The notes below the pieces were generated by a model. The model did not search any database. It saw only the letters and a program-made list of their open reading frames with translations, and was not told the DNA's origin. Below, piece by piece: positions 31,800 through 44,242 of a stretch of DNA of 64,000 bases. Made by a program: the position numbers and the translations under genes. The stretch's first letter is position 1. Every line of letters starts with the position of its first letter. This stretch comes from Symsagittifera roscoffensis (lineage: Eukaryota > Xenacoelomorpha > Acoela > Convolutidae): positions 26,932,833-26,996,832 of the forward strand of contig NC_087062.1 in the NCBI RefSeq assembly GCF_963678635.1, read 5' to 3'.

Positions 31800-32215
31800 T
31801 AGCCTCAAACTGTCCCAAAATACACAGAGAGGAGAACCAGCGTGAGAATTGGTTTATATAGAAGCACGTGTGCCGCTGAAGGCACGTAAAATAGAAATAG
31901 TAACTATTAGTAACAAAGTGTCCCGAGAATCACGAAGTGAAAACCAGCAGTTACCGGTTCAACTAAAAGCAAGTGTGCGGCTGAAGGCACGAGAGGAGGC
32001 ACTAGGGACTACTAGGACCAATGTGTTCCGAGAGACAAGAAGAGAAAAGCCAGTGGAGACTGGTTTAACCAGAGGCTATTTTGCTGCGGAAGGCACAAGA
32101 GTAGTCCTCAGTGACTACTAGCACCAAAGTCGCGGAAGCACCAACTGCAAACAATTTTGCCGCGGAAGGCACGAGAGGAATCCTCAAGGACGACTAGCAC
32201 CAATTTTCAAACTTC
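31800..32215. repeat. Minisatellite between BEL units (left copy)
   Basis: Diverged ~90-110-bp repeats share blocks such as CTGAAGGCACGAGAGGA, GACTACTAGGACCAA and AGAAAAGCCAG. About four units are present. They lie between two gag-protease units and may mark LTR or 5' UTR sequence of the BEL element. The expanded versions are at 54640-55070 and 57764-58194. Confidence 0.7.
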
Positions 32216-32308
32216 TAGTTTAGAGCGAAGTGAATAGACAATTTACAATTTTGTAGGCACTTTTATTTCGTCGAACCGTTTTAAAACAATAAAATGTAGA
32301 TCAATCAG

Positions 32309-34430
32309 TTACCAGTATGCAGATATACGTTTGTCGAACAACAATATTGCGTATGGAATTTCAATGGATTCTTTTCTGATGTCATGTTTGTCAATGAACC
32401 AAAAGAAGTCCACTGCGAGTACAAATCTGACATTGCTTTCTTCGAGACAGGGTAACTTAAGCTGTGTGAAATGGTTGAAATGAGCGCATAATTTGTTCAG
32501 CTGTTTTACATTAACTTCGTCAAACGACGAAATTTCAACCGAGCAAACAATTGATAGTGTGAAAAGAGCACGACCAGAATTAATGCTTCCCATGCTTAAG
32601 ATAACGAGTGAAGTGGGCAGTGAATCTTTGATACAGACGCTATGCACACTCAAATCATTTCTCTGCTTTGAAAAGTGTTGAGGCTCGTAAGCTGAATTTT
32701 TTAACACTGCGTAACACCTGACTCGCATGTTTTGGTTAGATAGGTTTACAGGCATAAAAAACAGTTTAAACAAGGCAGAGTGTTTACGGGCTCAATGTAA
32801 TAACATTAACCGGGGTTGGAACAAGATGAGTATAAGCACTGACGTTGACTGTTTGTTGATGATCGGCGTTTGTCTGCAAATGCCCTTGGTCGATGCAAAG
32901 TTGAGAAGTTTTTTTTCTGCCAGATTTCTCGATTGTGTACCAATTTCCAGATTTACAGTCCTTGAATTTGTGACCAACAAACTGATGAAGTGGCGCAAAA
33001 ATTGTTTGACCCGCTCATTTCTGTTGTCAAGAAACGTTTGAGCTGTAGGCAACGACACAAATACAGTTTTTGTTATTCAATCTGGTAAGCAATTGAATCG
33101 GACTGGTTTTTCGTTGATCTGAATTGAAAAGTTTTTTTTTTCTTTTCTGAATATTTGATCTTTATTGTTTTTGAACTGATCTCTAAGTTTAGATCCTCGG
33201 TATATGGGTTTTTTTGGCTGCGACTCTAGATTTTTGCAATTTTTTGCGTAATTTTTCTGCCAATAAGATATGTCGATCAAGGTGGCGTAGTCTATGCTAG
33301 GAATAATGCTAAATTCTCATTTCAATTCAACAACGGGAGCTTATCATGAGGGGTTGCTCGACACAAGATCTGCGTCATAAGTGTTTGCCTGGAAGTTTTC
33401 ATCAAGCTTTCAACGAAAGGCTGATTATTTAAAAAAAAAATTAATGGCATATACGAGGTCCCTCGAAATCGTCGAGTTGAGTGATGAAAACTGATACTAT
33501 AAATTTGCAATTTCTAAAACTAACGAGTAAGTTCGGCAGTTGCTTGGTTGTACTGACTGGAGCTCATACCAAATTTTTCATACGTATATTTAGGGTCTCC
33601 AATGCATAATGATTGCAAATACATTGTTTTTTGAATCGGAATAATGAATGAGTGAATTATTTTCAGTTGCAATTTTGAAACAATGCAAACTAAATACTCC
33701 TTTTGAGCTCGAGGAGTTTAAGTTGCCTGAGTGCTCAGTTATTGCACGATAATTCGTTTGACTGTAATGGCAACTGATCATAGGTGGGTCAAATTATAGA
33801 CCATATCTTTTGTCTGAGAAGAGCAAGTTATCCCGTTGAACTGTTATTAATATAAGACGATGTTTACGGCAAAAGGTTTGTTTGCCGTGAAAAAATTGAT
33901 CACGTGAAGAAACCTCAAATGAGTGATATCCCAGAAAGCCAGATGCTGCTTCAGAAAGCCCTTCTACCGCGTTGTCACGAAAAAGTTGAGAGTGTTAATC
34001 TCGTAGCACAAAACCAGAAGAAGTTCTTGATGTAACGAGATGTGAATCATGGTACTAATTCATCTCGTTAAGAGTCGTAGAGTGAGATTAGTCGTGGAGT
34101 AGGCATCCATCGTTGATATTTACTCCAAAAGATGGACCTTAATCCCTGAAGTTGTACTTCATGACAAACAGAAATCGCTCGGTGTAACAGCTGTAGAAAA
34201 TGAGGTCACTGGTGATGCTGAAAACAAGTTGCAGTAGGAACTGGGGTTATTGATGACAAAGATGTCTGATGATTTGAAAAAGTTTTAGTGCTGCTGACGG
34301 AAGAGCGATTGTCATCACTTGGTGAGTCGTAAATTTCTCTTACTTTTTTCGTATCTTTGAGACGTTGCATTTTCGACTGCGTTACAAAGACTATTTTATA
34401 AAAAATCTATTGTTTTCACGGAACGAAGTT
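32309..34430 (-). pseudogene. BEL/Pao gag-protease unit 2 (left copy)
   Basis: Gag remnants (around 34400-33590) are followed by the pre-protease region and a 154-residue frame (32773-32309) ending the aspartic-protease domain. The frame contains FDEVNVKQLNKLCAHFNHF, LPCLEESNVRF, FWFIDKHDIRK and IEIPYAILL, which match the BEL/Pao protease C-terminal half leading to an ...APYA...-type motif. It is collinear with unit 1. In BEL elements this protease processes Gag-Pol. No DTG-type active-site segment is intact here. Confidence 0.65.
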
Positions 34431-36120
34431 TTATTGGTATGAATTTTTATTGGAACAAAATTTGTGATTCCGTTGGTTAATGAGCTTTTATCTTGTGTTT
34501 TATGCTTGTTAGCCATTTTCAAAAAGTTCGTAGAATTTGCTCTCGATTAGTTTATGTTGCCCTGGAAGAAAAGATAGAGAAGAGCGGTGCTCACTCGCGC
34601 AGATGTTTCAAGATGATTTCAATAAATTATCATCAGAAAGACATTAAATTAACTTTTATCCAAAAATCAAAACAAGAGTTTCTTGAATAGATGAAGTCTT
34701 GAAAAGTCGGATAAAATTCTTCGGAATGTCCTTTGAGATGTCGTTCTGAGATCTGAGATGTTCTCAGGAACCTTTCGCAAGTCCTTTTCAGGTCGACCTT
34801 CGACAATTCAAATCATTAGGTCGCCAACATATTCGAAAATGTGTTCTTACGTCTGAATAGTCTTTCAGCTTCCTTTTGTTTCCCATTTTTGCTGCCTTTT
34901 ATTGTATGTCAAAAGTTAGAGAGTGATCAATTATCGAATGCGAGGGCTTACAATTAAATTAGAATTTATGCGTCAACCTAAACATGAGATCAATGGGCAT
35001 TTTCATCAGGTAAAATTGATAATGAAAATACATTTGACTCATTGCCTTGATGTGTCAAATGTGGCTTCCTAGAAGCAAAAATGAATTTTTATGCTGACAC
35101 CTTTTGTAATTTTTTTTTCCATACCTCGGCTGAAGTTCGGCTGAAGGCTATTTTACGGTAATCTATTTCCACACTCACCACAAAAAAAACTTAAATTTTT
35201 TGACGGTTGAAATTAGGACCTAATTATCTTTCAATGAACTTGCAGTGATGACTATGTACCAAATTTTTTTTCCCCACATTTCAAAACTTTCCAATTACTC
35301 AGTTGTCTTACCTGTTTTTTTTTTCGATTTAAAAAAAACGGAATTTTTATGCTTAGTGCGGCTATTTTTTATTCAGTCATTTTTCGACGATCGAAATGAT
35401 TGTTGTTAATAAAAAATTTTTATAGCCCATTGAAGGTATTGACTCCCCAAAATTTTGCCTCAATCTTTTTTTTTTGAAAAAATATGAGAGTTTGAAAACT
35501 GCCAATTTCCTCTGGAGTAATTTTTTGAGCGCTTTGAAGATTTTATGCATATTGCGGAAAACATAACGCAAAATTTTTATGCGTCACGAATTATCTCACG
35601 CAAGAAAATTATTCCAAAACTAATTGAGGCTAGCTAATCGTTCGTATTATTTTCGTTCGACTCAAATTCTCACACTTGATTCTTGATATTGTTCAAATTT
35701 TATAGTTTTCTAACGTTTTCTTATCCCAGAATAAAACGAGAAGTCATGTTATGGCTGAACGCGTGATGTGACAATGTAAGCAATGGGCAACGAAATTGGT
35801 CAAAATAGTTAGATCGTTCACCATGCAAAATTTAGGACAAACGTAAAATTGATTTTTTCAAAACTGAAATTCAAATGTGGAGTGAGAGTGCAAAAGAGCT
35901 GCTAAATAGACTGGGAGACTCAAGGGCGGATCTTAGGTTTTCGTGACATGATGGTAGCTGGCTGTCAGATTGCGTTCTCCTCCAATAACGCTAATGGGAA
36001 AAACTGCACGAGTAAAACTTTGAATCTACAAAATATATGAAGTGGCGCACGCCAATTATGAGTCTACATAATTGCTAAGAGACACAAGCCAATTATGACG
36101 CATTAGCAGCACCATTCAAT
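34430..36120. repeat. Non-coding segment present three times
   Basis: AT-rich with no real ORF. Close copies lie at 48790-50470 and 60350-61930. It follows the upstream end of the BEL gag unit in each case, so it may contain the element's LTR/leader or flanking host DNA. Landmarks include GATGTCGTTCTGAGATCTGAGATG (~34738) and ATGAAGTGGCGCACGCC (~36040). Confidence 0.75.
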
Positions 36121-37390
36121 TTGAAAAAAAAAATATCAACTAACTTGCCTCAATTTATAGAGCAGTCTATGGAGCAGTAAAAACTTGAAAAGTTTATATG
36201 TAAGAAAAAACAAAAAATATTCAAGTTATATAATCAAAGTTGGCTCTGTTCCAGTTTCCCCCCTCCCTTTCAAAGTTTTATATTTGTTTTACGTGCATTT
36301 TTGTAAAAATCAACCCCCACATACGCCACTTTGCCACTTTGCTCAAAGAAACATGTGAATCATAGCAAAAAAAATTCCATCAACCAATATGGAACATTTT
36401 TTTGCCGTTAATAGCGCGAAGTATATCGCACGTTAACTGTCCCAAATTGGACAAAATGGCAATCTTTAAACTCGTTGGCCATAATCAAAGGTGCCATATT
36501 TTTTTAAATTTTAGCTCAAAACAACGATACTTTTCGAATGATTAAAAAATCCGTCAAAAATGGCTAGTTTAAAAGTCAAAACCTGTCTGAAAAAAAACCC
36601 AACCCAAGCACAAATTTTTCGCTACATTTTTTTACAAAAGCCGGAACAGGAAGATTGCTCGTATCAAGGCTAAGCCTTGGGGGGGGGGGGGGTTCCGACT
36701 GCTTTTTAAGATCTATCGAGCAGTAATAACAATACAATTAAAAGTAATAAAAATGCAAAACTACAAGAACTTGAGATTTATTTTGTGCCATCCCCCCACT
36801 CGACATACAAAGTAGAAAGTGATAGATTTTGCGGCTCATTTCCATTTCCCCCGCCTTTCAAAATATCGAGTTTTTTATGTTTGCTTACCGTGTTAATACG
36901 GCTAAATGCGCGATGTTAAGATGTAAATAATGAAGAACAAATCTGTTCACAGTTGGCGATTTGTTCACTACGCCAAGTTTCATTGCATTATGGCAACGTT
37001 AAATTAGCTTTTCAAAATTTATTTTGAAAGTGGGAACTGGAAAAGAGCCGATTTCCCTCCTACTAACACATCGATTATGGCAAATAAGCTTCCATCAACC
37101 AATTTGGAACGATTTCTAAGACGGATTAAATCTCATTTTCATAACAATCGGACAATGTGAGCTCCATGTGTGGGCGGCCTTTTCTAGGGCCATGTTTTGT
37201 ATCAGCAAGGGATCTTTCCGAAAAAAAACGCAATGATGAAAAACTTGCAGGTGGAGAAAAGAAAAGAGCGGTAAAACTGTAGCATGTCTTCAGTTGAATA
37301 ATTTGAATAAAGTCTATTCTAAACCGACACAAAAACCGTTTTTTTAGTTTTGAAATTGTGAAGTATTTGGTTACTATATTCACACATTCA
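36120..37390. repeat. Non-coding 3' side of saposin-like gene, with internal repeats
   Basis: No convincing gene. A block around 36360-36480 (ATCATAGCAAA, TATCGCACGTTAACTG, ACTCGTTGGCCATAA) recurs in modified form at ~37075 and in the right copy at 62150-62250 and 62880-62960, so a short diverged tandem repeat family fills the stretch. A G14 run lies at 36679-36692 where the right copy has only G5. Confidence 0.55.
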
Positions 37391-37394
37391 AAAA

Positions 37395-37676
37395 TCACGC
37401 TTCGCAGAATCCGGTGTTCTTGCAGAACTGCTTTGGCTTGACCTTGTCCACACCAGCTTCGATTACGGTGATCAGTTCTCCAACCACAGCTTCGCATTTC
37501 TCTGGCTTTTTAGTCTCGGCGCATACTTTCTCCTCAATTTTTGACTCGATCTTGTCCAGAAATTGGTCAAGTTTGTTCAGGAGTATTTCCATTCCGAGAA
37601 CACAGGTGCGACACTTGCCCTTTCCATTCTTGGCGACTGATTCCGAGACATAGTTGAGCGCCACGACAGCAACCAT
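37395..37676 (-). CDS. Saposin-B-like secreted peptide, left copy, normal start lost
   Basis: The 93-residue frame keeps all six Cys of a single saposin-B domain: KCRTC, VCAETKKPEKC and FCKNTGFC. These are expected to form three disulphides around a five-helix fold that binds lipid membranes. Compared with the right copy, the start codon at 37698-37700 is ACG rather than ATG. Translation would therefore have to begin at an internal Met eight codons later, shortening the signal peptide to MVAVVALNYVSES. One signal-peptide Cys is Tyr, and about eight further residues differ. It may still be secreted weakly or be a decaying paralogue. Confidence 0.8.
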   Translation of the reverse strand: MVAVVALNYVSESVAKNGKGKCRTCVLGMEILLNKLDQFLDKIESKIEEKVCAETKKPEKCEAVVGELITVIEAGVDKVKPKQFCKNTGFCEA

Positions 37677-37950
37677 GAAGAAACAGAATTGAGCTTTCGT
37701 TTCTTGGAATGCAATTGCAAGTACTAATTGATTTTTTTTTAAAGTTTAGTTTCGACTGTTTGCTGAATTAGAAAAACGAATGAATGAGTGAATGAGCTTT
37801 TTGCTGCAGTTGTCATTATTACACAGAATTTTGGCGCCGAACTAGCCAAACTGCCGCAAAATTTTTTATTAGCAAGTTTTTCAACAAAGTCTGAATTAAT
37901 TGACAATCTTGGCTCTTTTTCCTTCCACCTCCAACCCCACTCAAACATGA

Positions 37951-38690
37951 ATTTTTTGGTCTAACGAGTGGTTTTACAAGGTTAATTATGAGACCAAATA
38001 ATTTTGTCATGGCCTAATTAGTTTGCATGACAATTTTCATGACAATCGGACAAAGTGAACAGGAACTTCAAATATAAAAATTTGTAGGTGCGGGGGGGGG
38101 GGGGGGGGGGGGGGGGAGGAAAAAGAGCCACAATCTTAATTGGTTGAAAGCTGAACTTTTAGTTCATAAGTATATTTCCGGTGAAACCCAATAACTATGT
38201 CAGATTTCTATCCAGTTTTCAAAAAAATAAATGTCAACGCGATCTTGATTTTACAACTCACCTCCCATGAAATGATAATAGGTGCATGCCCCACCTTTCA
38301 AGTTTTTAAATTTTAATGTTATTCAATGCTATTTGTGCTTTTAAGGCTAAACGCGTAATTTTACGATATAAGGATGAAGGTCCAACGTGTCAAAAATCAG
38401 TTTGACAAAAATGCAAGAAATTTTTAAAAAAATTATTATCTGACTTTGTATTATATTTTCAGAAGGCTCAACTTTCTTTTCTCCCCACTTGCGGATATCT
38501 ATAAGCAGGGGCGGATTTGATGCGGTGACGCCTCCTCTTCAGGCATTCGACTCCCTCGCCAACCAAAGGTTTACCATTAGCATAATTTTAGGTAATTTTA
38601 AGACCTACATTGTAGGCCAGCCAACCCTAATTTTTTTCTAAACGCGCCTTTGGTGCCAATTTGGCTCTTTTGCCACCCCCTGTTAGCGAG
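37951..38690. other. Non-coding region with G25 tract
   Basis: No gene seen. A run of about 25 G (38092-38116) is the longest homopolymer in the window. The stretch ends at the 5' LTR of the BEL/Pao element. Confidence 0.6.
38092..38116. repeat. G25 homopolymer
   Basis: About 25 consecutive G. The corresponding region of the right duplication copy is beyond the window end (where a C12 run occurs at 63982-63993). Such runs are prone to sequencing error and could fold as a G-quadruplex. Confidence 0.9.
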
Positions 38691-39730
38691 TGCTAAATTG
38701 CATTGAATGAATTACCATAATTTAAGCATCTCGTAAATCAATTTTTGGATCAGATTTTAGCAAAAATCTTACTTGAAACTAAGAAAACTCTTTAATCATA
38801 GAACCTAATACTTGAACTAATTCATGTCTAGATTTGGTTTTTTTTCAATTATTTTAGTTGTTCAACTCAGATTCTATTTTATATATCATTTTGTTCAGAT
38901 TGATGTTCACATAAAACTGTTCAAACATCAAATGTTCAGATGCCCACAAAAATGAGATTGTGAAAATTTGCAATATCCGAAAATCATTGCAACTTACCGA
39001 ATCTGAATTATATAAATTCCTAAATTGAGTTTGTTCGCGCTTAAATGAATGACTTCATTATAGCGCGAAAGTGAAAAGGCTAAAATTAGATTTTCTTAGA
39101 CAAAAGGCCTTGAAACTACTGGTTTGTCCCATTAAGGTCAGTTTGCCATCAAAAATGTTTACAGATTTTTTGAGATTGTGAAAAACGTTTTGATAACATG
39201 TTAACCGGAAGATGTTTACCTTATTTTGTATTATCTTTAAATTGTCATACTATCTGTTTAAATTGCCGATAATTTACAGATGTTGAAGCAGGTTTTTTAG
39301 ATCTTACAGGATACGAGAGTAAGAATTCTTAGCGAGAAAAAACCAAGGTCGTAACTAATGAGTTTTCTGGTGAACGAAGAACAGTGTGTGAAAAAAGACG
39401 AAAACTGAAAGATTGAAACAAAGTTCACAAACTGTTCAGTCGCCATTTTAAAGTTGACTTTTTGAGGTTTTCATTTTGCGTATTTTATGACATTGAATTC
39501 TGCTTTTAAATACCGAAATTTATGGCAGTTCGTTATTATTTGTTGAATTGTAATTTCCGATAATTACGGTTAATTTACATATGAATTGAAATGTTGACAA
39601 TCGGCCAGCTACCCAAAACCAATCTACCTCAGTACCGAAACGAGTCAAAAATAGAGTTCTATCTTTCTTAAATTTTTAAGCAATAACCGTCCTGTTGCTT
39701 GTAGCAGGAAAGTTTGGTGGCGCGCTAACA
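38691..39730 (+). repeat. Probable 5' LTR of plus-strand BEL/Pao element
   Basis: Begins TGTTAGCGAGTGCT and ends GCGCTAACA, so TG...CA with inverted ends. Three internal blocks match 45748-46110 in order: the start (AGCGAGTGCT), CAAAAATCT-ACTTGAA with the following ~150 bp, and CAATAAC-GTCCTG near the end. The second copy is shorter through deletions. Boundaries are good to a few bases at the left and about ten at the right. Confidence 0.7.
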
Positions 39731-40900
39731 ACTTTTTCAGTAAATTCAGATCTACAAAATATTTGAAAGCCAAGTTCTTCTGCAATATCAACAGCTAATA
39801 TTAGTCAACACTGAGTGGAGTTTCTTCCAAACTCTTGGGGATTGGCTGGGTACCAAATCTGATTCACTGAGAAAACAACAACAGCTGTCGCGTGTATAAT
39901 TCAAGTTCAAGAAAACTCATCTCCTGTGTCGATGAAGATCTCAAGAAAGAGGTAAGTGTATGTAGTCGAGAAAGAATCATCAGTACAGACTCCTCCTCAT
40001 TCGGAAGCCGATTGACATTAAAGTAGACAAAAAAGCATCCAAAAAGCATCCAAAAAAGCATCCAAAAAAGCATCTAATAAAAAATTAATTTTTAATCGCA
40101 TTTTTTGCTCAACATTTCGTACTATGAATTCTGAGTGGAAACCAAACAAAAACCGACCCTAACTGACGTTAAAATAAGTTGACCAAAAGTTTCCTAAACC
40201 TAGGAAAAAACACTGAAGGGTTCTCAAAACTAAATTTTGAACGAAGTTTACAATATTGAGAGAAATCTTTCATCAATGTTTTTTTCTTATGCTTTCGAAA
40301 CATCGAACTGAGTAAATTCCTTGCCTCGGTTCAAATTGCTCAGGGGTTGTTTGACGCTAGAGTTCTTTTTCCGTGCCTCATTAGTTTCTGCTGATTCCGA
40401 AAAAACCCAAACCGTTCCTTGGCAGCCACAAGTGAGACGCTATTGTACTGTGAATTTCAATCGTCTCTTAAAGTATATTATATCAATGCATCCACTAACT
40501 AATGTGTATTCCATGAAGTCTAGGTATTGCATGAACGTATTCTCGAGGTCATCGAGAAAAAAGACCATCCTGTGGAAATTGACAAATGGATACGAGATTG
40601 CAAGAAATGTCTTCAAAATACTGTTTCTAAAAACGAAGAAATCTCCAAACTTGAAGGCCAATATCACGTGAACCATTCCGAATCAATACATTGGCTCTAA
40701 GGAATTACCGTGACACTTGATTATGTTCTGCCTAAAGCATTTTTGTAACTTGAAAAAACCGATCGACATAGTTGAAAAAAGCTTTGGTCAGTCCAACTCC
40801 CGTTTGCAAGTTACATCAACTTGTAACAGTTGGCATGAACTTTGTCGATACAAAACAGCTTCAGTTCTCTCGAGTCAGAAGACTCGAGATCTAAAATTGT
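39731..40900 (+). other. BEL/Pao leader and 5' gag remnants, with microsatellite
   Basis: No intact gene. A 116-codon frame (40321-40671) has only weak coding look. Four copies of an A-rich GCATCC unit lie at 40026-40075 (see separate entry). The stretch lies between the 5' LTR and recognisable gag. Confidence 0.4.
40026..40078. repeat. Short tandem repeat (AAAAAAGCATCC-type, ~4 units)
   Basis: Four 11-12-bp units of A-run plus GCATCC/GCATCT are visible in a row. This is simple replication-slippage DNA. The minus-strand frame reading MLFWMLFWMLF across it is meaningless. Confidence 0.85.
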
Positions 40901-41325
40901 GAAACTCTGTCGAGAAGAAATTGAACGACATAACGAAATCAACTTCCGTTTTGAAAAACAATAACACCAATTAGTATTTCAGAAACAATAATTAGAGCTG
41001 GAAAGTATTAGCAGAAGTGAATAGAGGGAAGCTAGACGAAGGTAATCTAACAAAAATTGGGCTCCAAGAAGGAAAAGTTGTTATCAAAATGAATGTACAA
41101 GATATCATTTAAGGCGATCTTGCTGTTTTCGAACCGTTCCGTGTTGATCCGAATCAAACATGTCTAGGTTACCGTCATTAAATGTCAAAAAATCAGCTAC
41201 CACAAACTGTTAAATTATCTTATCCGTTCAGTCCGTTATTGTCAATGCCGTTAAAAGTAGCACTCGTTTTCACTGAGAATCCAGTGAAAACGCTTGCAAG
41301 TTATATTTTTCACTGAAAACCCAGT

Positions 41326-41880
41326 TTGATTATCTCACACAGTACCGTCAGCAAGATCAAACATACACTATTCAACCCTGTCCCAAGTAGCTCCAGCTGT
41401 GACACAATCTGGTCAATTAAATTCCGTTCGAAACCCAAAACTGTTCCCACTCTTTATACTTATCAAAATATTAGTGAAACCAATACCAACTCAACTTTGT
41501 TTCAGATGAAACCTACCAATGCTCCATTTTTGCGATATGAACAACCACTCGAGGACAAGGCGGCTATCATTCGAGACTTAAGTGCACTACTCAACTACAA
41601 TCGCAAGGACCCACTGCTGAAGGTTAACTTTCGCAATATAATGGTGACTCCCTCCAACGGCATGAGTGATTTGGACAGTTCTCATGCACTAAAAAATCAG
41701 CCACTCCAAGTGATGACTTTAAGATAACGTATTTTAAAACGCTCGTGACAGGCAAGGCTACATCATCTATATCTGAACTTGCTGACTCTGGAAAGAGGTA
41801 GAAAGATGCACTGAGTTTTTTGAAACGCAAGTTTGATCACGCTCAGACGGTTGTCAGTCCGCATCTTGACAAACTCGTAA
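41326..41880 (+). pseudogene. BEL/Pao gag fragment
   Basis: The 133-residue frame (41326-41727) contains MTPS-type gag text (YEQPLEDKAAIIRDLSALL, KVNFRNIMVTPSNGMSDLDS). The adjacent frame continues KTLVTGKATSSISELADSGK, DALSFLKRKFDHAQTVV and HLDKLVNF, a pattern typical of BEL/Pao gag. A frameshift near 41700 separates them. Confidence 0.65.
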
Positions 41881-42970
41881 ATTTTTGACCGCTTAAAATA
41901 CTTAACTCTAAAAGCATCGTCAGTTTTCCATTAATCGTTTCAAATTTTGTAAGATTTTTTCAGTCCCTGCATTACTCTGCCAATCTCAGAGATGTATCAT
42001 TGTTACGCCAGGCTCTCTGTAATTTACCACCACAAACAAACATGTAGGAGTCTTCAATGATGCACACAGTAAAAAAAAACATGTATCACCCTACTTCACT
42101 CCATTTAAACGAATGATTGAGCGAAAAAACAAAGACTCACGAGCGCTTAAGTATTAACTCTGCAAAAACTTCAAAACGAGAAGGTAGCCATGGGGATGAA
42201 ATATAGGCAACTACAACAATTTTTGCTTCAAACAGTAGCACATCAACATTGCCTAAAAAGCAAACAACGCAAATTCCTTCAAGTAAGCTCTGCAAAAGAA
42301 TTGCAAAGTTTTAAAAGAGAAAATTTTATTGTAAGTTTGCTTTCAAAAAATTGTGCTTTTCTTCTCTGCAACTCGACCATTTGTTTCAAAGTTGCCCTTG
42401 AGCTAAGAAATGCAACAAGAGCCGATGTGAGAGCACACATAACATTTCGTTGCACGGCGCCGAATGCGTTTTTTTCACCCAAAAAACAACACAAGGAGTG
42501 TCCAAATAAGTCAAACTCTAAGCTAAACCCGTGCTCACGAACATTGTACGCAAATCTAAAACAAATTTTCTAACATGGATTCTGTAAATGTGAAAGGTCT
42601 ACTTCAAATTCTCACCTTAAACGTTTCGTCAGATACCATAGCCACAAATTGCGTAGTTTGTCTGACAGCGCATGTAATCATTCATGGTTGTCTTTGAAAC
42701 TCGCCAATCCCCTTCAGTTGTCTGGATCACTGCTAGAGCTGACTAAGAATGGAGAAAGCTCCCAGCAAACAACTACTACGAAACATGGCGAAGTAACGGT
42801 GAATCCACTATCGGAAAATTACTCGTTCAAAGTTCATCCGTAACGAAGATATCAACGTGGAAAGGGATGTTGTGAAGGTCCCTACTCTTCAGCGATTCTA
42901 CTCGTATCTTAAAAATCTTGATCCCATGTCTACAAATACTCCGAGGTAGAAAAAATAATAGGAAAAGACA
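41881..42970 (+). pseudogene. Gag C-terminus and pre-protease remnants
   Basis: Several short frames, e.g. 42190-42573 (Cys-rich end, KKQHKECPNKS may be a zinc-knuckle remnant) and 42649-42843 (CVVCLTAHV-like start just upstream, NPLQLSGSLLELTKNGE). The order fits the gag end and protease start of a BEL element, but no motif is intact. Confidence 0.4.
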
Positions 42971-43685
42971 AATTTCATGCCATTAAACCACTACAGTGTG
43001 TTGGAGTCAAAACACAAATCGCTCCTTTTGCCGTTGTTCTCCCATTAGGTTGGGTGCTTAATGTCCTCTACCAGCTTCCACGGGACCTTTTTAAGTACTT
43101 TTGAGGATTGTGTTGATGATAAATTTCTAGTCAATCAAGTCAGGCAGTGGCATGAACTTTCGTACGGAACTTATAAATATGCCAATCCTCGCTCCGCTGC
43201 GGATCAACAGGCGGTTTGAAATCTCTAGTCGTCAACATATCGATGTTTTGTAGGTATGCTCTGGGCTGACAACGACACGCAAATGCCCAACAACTACATT
43301 CCAGCTCTCACTCAGATTAACTCACTCGAAAAGAAAAAAGATTCGACAAATTTTTGAGTTTGAAGCAACGCTATAAGCAGGCCATCAAGGACAACCTAGA
43401 TAAACGATACGTTGTTGCTGTTGGCCCGCAGGATCCACAAAATTGCACTGCATGCGAATTGTACTGGCGACATCATCCAGTGATCAATTCCAAAAAGCCT
43501 AAAAAGATAAGAACGGGTATTAAATAAAGCACCAAAATGTCAAGGAACATCCTTGAATCAGTCACTGTTGGCTAGTACTGATCTGTTACAAGTTTTTATT
43601 CTAGTTTTCTTACGGTCCCGACCTTTCAAATATGCGGACTCCGCTGACATAGAGGAAATGTTCTTACATGTTGTTATACTAAAAA
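42971..43685 (+). pseudogene. BEL/Pao protease end and RT N-terminal part
   Basis: Fragments in different frames: GVKTQIAPFAVVLPLGWVL (end of protease/lead-in, ~43010), FLVNQVRQWHELSYGTYKYA and PRSAADQQAV (~43130-43210). RPFKYADSADIEEMFLHVV (RT motif A region, DIxxMF, ~43630) follows. Stops between them show decay. Confidence 0.6.
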
Positions 43686-44230
43686 TTGATCAAGTTTCGC
43701 GCTCCAGCAAACTATAACAAAATTTACGAAAAGCTTCCAGCTGCTGCTTCTGCTGTTCAAGATATCTTTAATATGGAGGACTTGTTAGGTTCTATTGCCG
43801 ACTCGAATGCAGCGCTGAAATTGAGCGAAGATCTTGTAAATTTGTTGATTTTAGAAGGGTTGATATTAAGTAAGTTTGTCAATAATGTTCCAGATTCAGC
43901 AGAATTTTAAATCCAGAAAACAACAAGGTTGACACTGGAAAAGAAATCAAATTGATCGTTGACACGGCAGCACAAGTACTAGATCTAAATTGGAACCACA
44001 AAAAAGATACCCTAAAAGTTAGTCGTGGCGTGATTAAAGTTATAATAAAACCGTTTGCGCAGCGCACCGTCTTAAGCTACGTCTCGTCAATTTTGAAACC
44101 GATCAATTTTGTCGCATCGTACCTCACTCTTGCTCGTATTTTACTGATTGATGTTTGGCCTTTTGTTGCCCAGAAGTGGATGAGCCATTGTCAGGCGAGC
44201 TTCAGGAGAAGTTCATAGGGTCGCAAACTG
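43686..44230 (+). pseudogene. BEL/Pao RT palm and thumb fragment
   Basis: The first frame has AASAVQDIFNMEDLLGS in the place of the YxDD box (NMED, so the catalytic Asp pair is damaged) and ALKLSEDLVNLLILEG, LSKFVNNVPD. The next frame continues the thumb: LDLNWNHKKDTLKVSRG, QRTVLSYVSSILKPINFVA and LLIDVWPFVAQKW. The order and spacing are those of BEL/Pao RTs. Confidence 0.75.
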
Positions 44231-44242
44231 GCTTACCAATAC

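Larger units (their letters stand above)
27485..37950. repeat. Segmental duplication, left copy
   Basis: Homologous to 50474-64000 in the same orientation and gene order: LINE motif C fragment, unrecognised ORF, BEL/Pao RT, two gag-protease units, non-coding tail, saposin-like gene. The offset at the left end is about 22.93 kb. At the saposin gene it is 26.06 kb, the difference being the 3.12-kb tandem duplication in the other copy. Confidence 0.9.
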
